This document shows, in pieces, positions 56,453 to 64,000 of a stretch of 64,000 bases of DNA. The stretch covers positions 18,804,001 to 18,868,000 of the forward strand of contig CM027380.1 in assembly GCA_015680905.1 (NCBI GenBank). Reading direction: 5' to 3'. The stretch's first letter is position 1, and every line of letters begins with the position of its first letter. A program made the translations under genes and the position numbers. Under the pieces are notes generated by a model. The model saw nothing but the letters and a program-made list of their open reading frames with translations, did no database searches and was not told the origin of the DNA. The stretch comes from Coptis chinensis. Its lineage: Eukaryota > Streptophyta > Magnoliopsida > Ranunculales > Ranunculaceae.

Positions 56453-57551
56453 AAGTGTTGACTCATGGAAATTTTTTGTCGTGTTTAATATTTTTTGTTG
56501 TGTTTAATATTTTTAGGTCCCATTTCATGTTTGGCATTGTCAATTACAGCGTGTTAAAGTGTTGTTATTTCGTCATTGTTGTTGTCAAAAACTTTCTTGA
56601 CGTACTGATTCCTATTATAGTTGGCCAGTTTTATACTTTTATTAGAATTTGATTCTTATTCAGTGATATAGTTAACATTTTTGAAGAATTCAGATCGTTG
56701 GTTTAGACTATAAAGTTGGAATTTACTTGCACTCTATTTCTCTTAATTTGCTTACGCATTTTGGTAGATTTGTACATTGTGTACTGATGCGCATTATATG
56801 CTTGCGGTGCATAGAGACGTACAAGGAGAACTAAAAATCGTGTGAATTATACTGAAGTTAGAAAATACAATATTGACCAAGAGTGTCATTGAGGTACAAG
56901 GGCCTGTTTTGAAATGCCCAATTGGTGTAATTAAAGCCAAAATGCCAGTTTTCAGCCCCTCCAACGACGATGGTATTTGCGTGACCAACTGCCAACATAG
57001 AGACAATTACTAGGGTGATTAGTCCTTGAGCATAACTCTCCCCACATTTAATATATCATGATGCACATTGAGAGGTTAAAGAATAAAACTAAACATTAGC
57101 AATAGAGACAACTTAGAGAATGAGTATCAACATACGCAATCAACGGAATGACGGACTCTAATATAATTCATTTAGCAAGCCCATCCTCTTGGATGAAACC
57201 ATCCCGGCTATGGGCCGGGCGAAATGCTAGTATATATATAAAAGCTCGCACCTTACATCTCTCTTCATCACATGTCTTTGTTTTCTTAACCGGACATTCT
57301 CATTGACTCCTAAAAAAAAGGCAACTCTATAAATTAGTTAGACCTCCCTAGATTTGTTATTTTCTCCATCTTTTATTATTTATTTATTTGGGCCTCCTCA
57401 AATATCAAAACATACGTACAAACAAACTTCTTAAAAAAAACCCTTCTAGCCTTTCATGCCAATCCTAATAAAATAAAATTCCTAAAAACTACTAAACCAA
57501 ATTCTTAAAATACGAGCATATTTTTTATGAAGCCTCAAATCACGAGGATGA

Positions 57552-58175
57552 ATCGCTCTAGAGCATGAGCTAAATTCCGAAGTTGTTCTCCTTTGTGGCT
57601 ATGAAGGTTGTGGAAAAATTTATAATGATCCTGTCACTTTAAGGAGACATTACCGAGTTGATGCAGAGCGAAGGTACGTTTGTCATTACGATGGATGTGG
57701 GAAGAAGTTTATGGACAGTACCAAGCTGAGGAGACACATATGCAGTCACACGGGAGAAAAGCCTTATGTTTGTCCTAATGAAGGCTGTGGAAAGGCTTTC
57801 GCTTTGGAGTTCAACTTGAAAATTCACTCGAGAACACATTTAAAAGAGAATTACTATTTTTGCCCAGAATGTGATAAGAGATATGCTTATGAGTATAAAC
57901 TAAAATCACACATCTTAGCACGCCATGACAGATACGCAAAGAAGGGTCCTAAGATGAAGACAAAACCAGAAGCTTTTCCTTATCCTTGTCCTTATAAAGG
58001 ATGTGATAAAGCTTATGTTTACGAGTATAAACTAACTCTTCACTTGCGAAGACATCATCCTCTTCACCTTACGAGACTTGATTCGGACATAGATAATGGT
58101 ATAGATGAAGGCAGTGACGAAGTTGACGTCTACCGTAGAGTGCTCACGAAACAAAAAGTAATTAAACAAACTTAA
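57552..58175 (+). pseudogene. YY1-like C2H2 zinc-finger fragment
   Basis: An open frame with five zinc fingers, in the order and sequence of plant YY1: CGYEGC, CHYDGC, CPNEGC, CPEC and CPYKGC. Finger 1 lacks its second histidine; fingers 2-5 keep both. YY1 is a nuclear transcription factor. The N-terminal half is absent: there is a TGA at 57549 and no usable ATG before the fingers. The C-terminus ends early in VLTKQKVIKQT, without the acidic tail of plant YY1. No introns interrupt the fingers, so this may be a retrocopy or a captured large exon. Confidence 0.75.
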
Positions 58176-59011
58176 TACGAATAGGTACTTCTATTGCTAA
58201 TGAGAAAAAGAATAGAACGTCTGTGAACACTACAAAGTCCAATGATAGCAAAAGGTTGGATGGAGAAGGGGTCTGGTCTGGTTTTACCTCTGTAAAGAGA
58301 AGTCTTATGGCTGAAGCCCCGGTTATGCCTTGGGGTGCAAAATGGGATGTCTTGGCTAATCAGAGAGGATTGGAACTAGAAGGCCATTGGGGTAGGGTAG
58401 ACTATGATGCGGTTATTCCAGCAGAAAAGATTTCCGAGTTGAAATATCAGGCATCTCTATACAAGGAAGATCCCGTTGAAGTCCGCCCATGTCTTGCTCC
58501 ATTGAAAGTAAGTGGACTTTGCCAGAGAAGAGACATGAGAGTTTGTCCGTTTCATGGCCCCATTATACCACGAGATTCAAAAGTAAATCTCATTGATCAA
58601 CCCCAATTAACCAATACTAAAATTCTTGATCTGGAGAAAGTAGTTGAGAAATTAACAAAACAGGTTGTAAAGAATGTGCGGGAGAGAGACAGAGATGAAA
58701 CAAAGAGGAAAAGTGATAAGAATACATCCAAACGTGCAAAGCTTGCAAAACTTCGCGAGCACAATGAATCAGTGCTGCGTGAAGCTGCTATAACATCAAC
58801 CTCATATTCTAAAACATTGGGAGCAACAACTGAGAGTGCTTTATTTCTGAAAGAGAAGAAGCGTACTCTGGCTTCCATGTTGCGGAAGAAAGAAACACCA
58901 AAAGATAGAATAGTGAAGAGGGTTCTGAACAGGCATGCAAGCAATGCTGCACGACAGTGCCTGATGGGAGAGGACACAAAGTATAGAGAAGCTTATCCAA
59001 GTGAGTGGTAG
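58176..59011 (+). pseudogene. UVSSA-like C-terminal fragment
   Basis: The open frame (from about 58166) reads RSLMAEAPVMPWGAKWDVLA, GLELEGHWGRVDYDAVIP, KVSGLCQRRDMRVCPFHGPI and a coiled, basic C-terminus to a TAG at 59009-59011. These match plant homologues of UV-stimulated scaffold protein A, a transcription-coupled repair factor. The N-terminal ENTH/VHS-type domain is absent, and no ATG precedes the match. A splice-like edge (GAATAG before GTACTTC) lies at about 58183. It begins right after the YY1 fragment ends. Confidence 0.8.
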
Positions 59012-59425
59012 ACAACCACAAGGCCTTCCCTATGCCAATGATATCTTTCAAATTTAGTCGTGAGGATTCATTCTCCGGTAATGAAGTACATGATGCCAAA
59101 CAGTTTGTATGATGCCGTGCCCAGTACTCTACCTTAGTTGCTGCCAATTCCATAGGGAATATTAAACTTTTGAAAATGGTTTGATTTGGTCTCTTCTGTA
59201 CTACCACCTTACTTTCCCATTGAAATGCGCAAAATAGGCATGTCGTTGTATGGAAATAAACTCTGCAATTATTTGTTGGCAGTGAAGATGAGAGCAATGT
59301 GAACCATTGAACCGCCTTCAAGTGTCCCCATTTCTTTTAGTCTGAAATAGGCAAGGAGCATCCGCGCAGTACCTGATAGTTGATATCTGAATCCCCCCCA
59401 TCTTCAATAAGAGTTTGACGAGTGA
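59012..59425. other. Probable 3' untranslated or spacer sequence
   Basis: No gene recognised. It may include the UVSSA 3' UTR. Confidence 0.35.
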
Positions 59426-59704
59426 GTGCGGGCAATGAAGAAAGATGGAGTACGAATACCAAGTCGACAAGATGTAATGGAAAAGCAGGAGGCTATACAG
59501 AAGGCAATTAGTTATGTTTACTCATTGGAAACTGTGAAAATAATGTTGCAGGAGAAGAAATTCGCGTCGTCGAGGCCATTCACAGCTGATTACAAAGAGT
59601 TAGACCTAAGAATCAAGCAAAGGACCAAAGGCGACAACAGATATCTCAATGGAAAGACATTTGCATCAGCTTCCATCCTATACAAAGTCGTTAGAAAATC
59701 GTAG
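59426..59704 (+). CDS. Unidentified 92-residue ORF
   Basis: Begins with ATG or GTG near 59426 and contains VRIPSRQDVMEKQEAIQKA, SLETVKIMLQEKKFASSRPF and LRIKQRTKGDNRYLNGK. The charged, protein-like composition and same orientation as YY1 and UVSSA suggest a third gene fragment. I cannot assign it. Confidence 0.4.
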   Translation: MRAMKKDGVRIPSRQDVMEKQEAIQKAISYVYSLETVKIMLQEKKFASSRPFTADYKELDLRIKQRTKGDNRYLNGKTFASASILYKVVRKS

Positions 59705-59707
59705 GTT

Positions 59708-60625
59708 TTATCACTTTGTATTGAGATCTTCATCGGTGCTATCATATCTTATCATAATCATCACATTGAGAGTTTGAGACTGTAGTAATATGATTACTCT
59801 GGTTTTCAATAGACTGGCTAAGAAGACTCAAGTCTACACAGAGGGAACAGCAAGGTTCATCTATGGCCATGGAGCAGTTCACAAATCGCATAATGCTTAG
59901 TGAGAAATGGAAAAGTGGGATTCCCTGTTGAACCCCAAAGAGTTGAGAAAGATGCAACATAATATTTTACTTCTCTTTTCTCTTTTCCCTTTTTTGCAAT
60001 GCTATGAGGAATTGATATAAGTTTGTAACATGGTGCTTCCCTATATGATTATCCGTATCCATATGCCTTCAACAAAGTTTAAACGCATTGATATCATTGT
60101 ACACCTTGGTTTTGGAGAATCCTATATATGATAATCAAATGTCTAATAATTATCAAACAGGCTATTTTAGTTTCACCATTAGAGTAGCATAAAACACATA
60201 CATAAAAAAACTATTCGATCACTATACAATTTTTAAATTATTTACAGATTTTTATTTTGATTTTGATTTATATGTTGATTTATATACTTCAATTGTGCCT
60301 ACATGAAGAAACACCGCCACCACCTCATCTTTTGTTTCTTCACTGAAATTTCTCCAACAAACTCCTTTAAGGCTTGGCCAGGTTTAAAGATATTCACTCA
60401 CAACAGCATCTTCAAACTCTTTTCTCCAATGCTTTAAATCCATGCACCTCTTCTACTTCCATGATCAGTCAATTATCGAAGAATTTCAGTTTTTCAACTT
60501 AAAGCTATCACATTACTTCAAAGTAACAAAAATTAACAGAAACACGATTTCAACAAAAACAATTCAGATTCTGTGAAACGAATCATCTGAGGAAAAAAAT
60601 AGCAACAATAACAACTACAATTCTT
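59708..60625. other. Intergenic, no gene seen
   Basis: AT-rich with no convincing frame. Confidence 0.4.
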
Positions 60626-61130
60626 TTGCTTTGGAAAACCCTTACACCCCTATACATAGTACAAATCAAGTTCTTTCCACTCCAAAGTCCGAATTTCTTA
60701 GGCGACAACAGACATTTTTTTATTATAGTCTACTGTTGTAACAAAACAAACGCTGAAGTCATAACAACATTTGTTTGTGCTGCAGTAAGTGCCATTTGGT
60801 ATGACAGAAATAACAGAAAATTTCAAGCTTCCCAGAAGTCAGCTCAACTCCTTATTCCAAGTTTCATTGCACACACAAAGTTCAACATCCAAGCAAATAT
60901 AGAACATGATCCTGATACAGTGGACAACACGGTACTGCTGAACCAATTGGGTATTCATTCCAACTTCAGGGGCGTAACACCCATTCAGTGCATCTGGCTC
61001 AATGAAATGGAGGGTTAAACCGAACACAGATGGTTATGTTGGGCATGGTGAAGGTGGGATAGAAGGTATTGTCAGAGATAAGATGGGGAAACTTTGTGAG
61101 CTATGCATGCCCCTAAGAACGTGGATTCAT
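60626..61130 (+). pseudogene. LINE-type RNase H fragment
   Basis: The frame contains VCAAVSAIWYDRNNRKFQ, a connector typical of plant LINE ORF2 before RNase H. In the next frame follow VKPNTDGYVGHGEGGIEGIV and RDKMGKLCELCMPL, the start of an RVT_3 RNase H domain (first catalytic D in TDG). A -1 shift near 61012 separates them. Only a few hundred bases of the LINE remain. Confidence 0.7.
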
Positions 61131-61357
61131 GCAGGTATGCTCAGATGCTCGATTGGTTGGCAGACCACGTAATAAAGTAGCAAGGCATCCAGTGCCACCA
61201 TTGAAAGAAAAATATATAGTCGTGCATGGTATACAGTCTGATTCCCAGGCCTACTTAGAATTGGTTTAGCCCAATAATAAAAACCCAAAATAATCTGACT
61301 TAATTGGATTCCCACCACCATAAGGACTTCTTCAACCCAAAGAATCCTATTAACGTA

Positions 61358-61527
61358 AACAAACCTATCTATATACAAAACTAATGATCTACCTAACAAA
61401 AAACAAAAACACTCATTATGGATATATACAAAATAAGAATGCTATTAATACTGAACTTCTAATGACATAAGAAAACCTAAACAAACCTATATATATACAA
61501 AACCAACGATCTGCCTAACGCAAAAAT
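61358..61527. repeat. Two direct copies of a 45-bp sequence
   Basis: AACAAACCTATCTATATACA at 61358 recurs with small changes at 61483, and the similarity runs through CTGCCTAAC-type sequence. They are about 80 bp apart. Confidence 0.6.
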
Positions 61528-61991
61528 AAAAAAAATAGGTAAACTTTTAGTTTTTATTTTTATTTTCTAATTTACATGTTGAATTCAATACATTAGTTTT
61601 ACATATCTAACTGAGTTCTTTTTCTTTTCTTTATTGCATACAATAGAATATATTCAATCAAGGCTTCAGAAAGAGTTAAAAAAATGGATAAGGTAAACTA
61701 TTTTTTTCCCAATATCTTATTTAATAATTTTGTTGATTTCTCATGTTGTTATACATAAGCATCAAGTAGTATTTTGATTTATGTGTCTTTTTATTTTGAG
61801 CTTGTATGTTTTGTGCTTTAGATTAGACCACTTTCATTGTGAAAATTTGCTTTTACTGTTGCTGTTGAGTTTTGATATGGAGCAAACTTTCCTTCAATTT
61901 GTTCCCCAAAAATAAACGAAACCCCTACATTTGCCACATTTACTATCCATTAAGAAGAAAATATTCGGCCAACTAAATTAACAGAGCTAAT

Positions 61992-62246
61992 CTATATTAG
62001 CTTCCCCCATCCAAAATCCGCTTCATAGAAATAGAACCCGCACAAACTTGAAATTGTATAAAGTTCCAGTTCACCTTTGATATATCGTTCGTTCAGATCC
62101 CTGACAGAATTCCATGACACCGAAAGTCCATCATCAACTTTAAGTTTTCTCACATAATCAACATCAACTTTCAATTTCGCTTCCACCAACTCGCCCACCA
62201 AACAGTGCAACTCTGGGGTGCTTTCTGTAGTTGATGATGATTTCAT
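61992..62246 (-). pseudogene. BAHD acyltransferase C-terminal fragment
   Basis: An 84-residue frame. It ends EADFGWGKLI and a stop, the DFGWG motif that is diagnostic for plant BAHD acyl-CoA transferases. LYTISSLCGFYFYEADFGWG matches the strand before it. Upstream is KVDVDYVRKLKVDDGLSVSW. The catalytic HxxxD half is missing, and the protein stops directly after DFGWGK, earlier than usual. At 62246 the similarity ends against callose synthase sequence on the opposite strand. Confidence 0.8.
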
Positions 62247-62371
62247 TGCAAGAGTCGTGACAGATGCTGAAAGTATTCATTGTACATTGCCATATGAGTG
62301 CAGAAACTGTATGATGTACTACAGAAAGGCTTTGAAGCTTCAAGCTTTCCTCGACATGGCTTTCGAAGAAG
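62240..62371 (+). pseudogene. Callose synthase fragment, first exon
   Basis: It reads MMYYRKALKLQAFLDMAFEE and ends at a GTAAG donor (62372). This is the conserved segment after the long catalytic region of plant callose synthases (1,3-beta-glucan synthases at the plasma membrane). The residues before MMYYRK (HCTLPYECRNC) have diverged from the family sequence. A fragment only. Confidence 0.82.
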
Positions 62372-62460
62372 GTAAGACAAGAAAGCTAAATCTGTAACAT
62401 ATACTAAATTCGTTGGATTTATGTAGAACTTTCTAATGTATCTTATCATATGTGTCACTG

Positions 62461-62618
62461 AAATTCAGAAAGGCTACAAGGCAGTTATGGCTCTAACAGA
62501 GGAAGAGCGGAGAAGCCAGATATCTCTTTCTGATCAATTAGAGGCTCTAGCTGACATTAAATTCTCATATGTTGCTACCTGTCAAAACTATGGAAACCAG
62601 AAGCAATGTGGAGAGAAG
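62461..62618 (+). pseudogene. Callose synthase fragment, second exon
   Basis: It reads EIQKGYKAVMALTEEERRSQ, LEALADIKFSYVATCQNYGN and QKQCGEK, ending at a GTGCGT donor. Joined to the previous exon it keeps the reading frame. The expected acceptor AG before 62461 reads TG (62459-62460), so splicing would be lost or shifted. Identification is clear from the KFSYVATCQNYGNQ signature. Confidence 0.85.
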
Positions 62619-63109
62619 GTGCGTCTCAACAAAAGGTGACATAGAAACTAATTCATTGACATTTTCTCTTATATAGTTAGATTTGGTTGGCTTTGTGTAA
62701 TCACTATCGATATAGGAGTTTTGCAATGCTAGAACTTTAAGCTCCACGTCTTAGCGCCACACATGCTAGAAAATATACGCTTAGTAGCTTTCTTAGCTCC
62801 ACACATCTTTAATCTATACTTTACCTCATCTATAATGCGGTTCGCTAAGTGTTTTGAAGGTGGCAACAATGATGTATCTATTTGTCTCTAGAGAGTTACC
62901 ACTTGAAAAATTCCCAATGTTAGTCGCATTTGTGGCAACCAAACTAACTAAGCATGGAATCACAAGGTTCACAAAATCGAGGGTCACAATTCACAAAAGC
63001 TCATTAAGTTTTAATTATTGACTTACTGAATATTTATCAGATAATCATTGATTATTCATATGAAAATATTTGCAGTTCCTCACTGATATTTGCTTTTTGT
63101 TGTTTCCAG

Positions 63110-63200
63110 TGAATTAAGTTCAGAAGCACGTTACAGATCTTCCCCAAATTGTTTGCATCTCTTGAAGGAGAAGTTTATCTTCTTCCAGTTTGGAATTGTC
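63110..63200 (+). pseudogene. Exon-like piece, possibly callose synthase C-terminal region
   Basis: Lies between a TTGTTTCCAG acceptor and a GTGAGT donor. It reads LLKEKFIFFQFGIV, which resembles the FFIFQYGIVY motif near the callose synthase C-terminus. It does not fit the phase of the exon at 62461-62618, so intervening exons would be missing. Confidence 0.35.
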
Positions 63201-64000
63201 GGTGAGTCGGCTTTGCTTATGCACTTGCTATTACCTGGATTGAATTTTATATTATACGGATGAATTTGGTCGATTAACATGACTCGAATATGATCTATTC
63301 AAATGAACTACAATTATTTATTTAATAGCATTGCCGTGCATCAATTTTTATTTTCAAAAAGTCAAGGTGGGGTTAACGAACACTTTCCAAGCTTTTACGT
63401 ATTTTATTTAATTAATCATTAGTTAATTAGTTAAGCGTAAAGTTGGGGATTCAACCTACTTGGACCGGTTGGATGTGCGAGGTGAGTAGTGTTACCATAT
63501 CATATATGTCTGGTATGGAAAGGTTTGTCTTAGTGTACATAATACTTGCTTTCTTCTTTCTATGCCAGTTGTTTTAAGAATAGCAACCAACGTCCTTGAC
63601 TAAAGTCTAATATTTTGGAAATTTGACAGATGTAGTGTGATGTGATATAATTAGGTTGTAGGACATTACTTTTTTTTCCCTAAAATGTGCTACTTAAGTC
63701 TAGAAGACTAAAACTACTCATGCATGCCCAGCACAAAACATACTACGTTGGTGCTAGGATTAAATATTTCACCACATTGAGATGCACCAAGGGCTACGTG
63801 CTCTACTCAAAATTACATAACAATTTATTCATTATGCACTTATGCCAATCTGCTCATATTAAACATATCTTTATCAATATCATTGCATACAAGGATAAAG
63901 ACATGAGGTTTGGAAAAATTACTATGTTATATACTTATATGTTATATGACTATCAGTATAAGATTTTATGAAACTACTACTACGCCCTCATGTACTCTCA
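63201..64000. other. Right edge, no gene recognised
   Basis: AT-rich sequence. A 94-residue frame at 63687-63971 has no recognisable features and is probably chance. Confidence 0.4.

Larger units (their letters stand above)
54650..57230 (+). mobile_element. Hel-3: non-autonomous Helitron carrying gene fragments
   Basis: The 5' end TCTAAATCTATTATTGCAC follows A; the 3' end is a perfect 6-bp hairpin CCCGGC-TATGG-GCCGGG (57203-57219), then CGAAATGCTAG ending at 57230, followed by T. This is the standard Helitron layout: 5' TC, 3' CTRR, a hairpin about 11 nt before the end, insertion between A and T. Both flanks are AT microsatellite. It encodes no Rep or helicase. Its cargo is a set of plus-oriented pieces of unrelated genes. 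Confidence 0.85.

Noticed and set aside
57552..59011. A single working YY1-UVSSA fusion gene
   Set aside because: The two parts are in different frames with a stop between, and neither has a start or its N-terminal half.
1..64000. CRISPR arrays, rRNA, tRNA genes, operons
   Set aside because: No regular spacer-repeat array, rRNA stretch or convincing tRNA cloverleaf was seen, and the content is eukaryotic.

Overview
This window reads as nuclear DNA from a flowering plant, most likely a eudicot. The evidence is four Ty1/copia elements, two Ty3/gypsy elements of plant-specific lineages (one Tat type with a second RNase H domain, one Athila type), Helitron termini, and broken copies of plant gene families: an AYR1-like short-chain dehydrogenase, BAHD acyltransferase, callose synthase, plant YY1, UVSSA, PARP and defensin-like peptides. 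The species cannot be named from sequence alone. About two thirds of the window (roughly 41 kb) is LTR retrotransposon. Almost every host-gene match is a fragment, so this is a transposon-rich intergenic or pericentromeric landscape rather than a set of working genes.

Layout. 1-1103 is the 3' end of a Copia-A element with its 3' LTR. 1598-1946 (minus) is a clean first exon of an AYR1-like SDR gene (SDR-a). 2435-8270 is a solo LTR with TSD AAAGT, split by a complete minus-strand element, Copia-B (2602-7919, TSD GTTTG). About 8400-9591 holds a decayed SDR copy (SDR-b) and its upstream flank. 10399-27998 (TSD AGATA) is Copia-C on the minus strand, split by a Tat-lineage gypsy element that carries an antisense extra ORF. 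The gypsy 3' end is abnormal: a copia piece and a solo-LTR-like copy sit where the 3' LTR should be. 28091 to about 39530 is a truncated second Copia-A whose LTR is interrupted by a 9.65-kb Athila element (28428-38081, TSD CTGTG). 39748-40528 (minus) is SDR-c, exons 2 and 3. 40671-45783 is Copia-D. 46075-46295 repeats the SDR-b upstream flank.

The right-hand 18 kb (46.3-64 kb) is mostly rolling-circle transposons and captured or broken gene pieces. Hel-1 ends at 47002. Hel-2 has a helicase C-terminus at 49.3-49.7 kb, a PARP C-terminus at 51.0-51.25 kb and a probable end at 52859. Two tandem defensin-like exons lie at 53.07-54.34 kb, with a MITE between them. Hel-3 (54650-57230) has clear termini and contains pieces resembling DNA polymerase delta subunit 2, an ABCC transporter and at least one unknown gene. 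It is followed by abutting YY1 and UVSSA C-terminal fragments (57552-59011), an unknown ORF, a LINE RNase H fragment, and a BAHD 3' end head-to-head with callose synthase exons (61992-62618).

How the parts relate: the SDR copies, the shared 221-bp flank and the repeated defensin-like exons show local duplication. LTR elements then separated or truncated these copies. Helitrons shuffled unrelated exon fragments into the intervening DNA. I see no CRISPR, rRNA or convincing tRNA gene. The most unusual structures are the rearranged gypsy/copia junction at 23.0-24.1 kb and the multi-gene fragment cargo of Hel-3.
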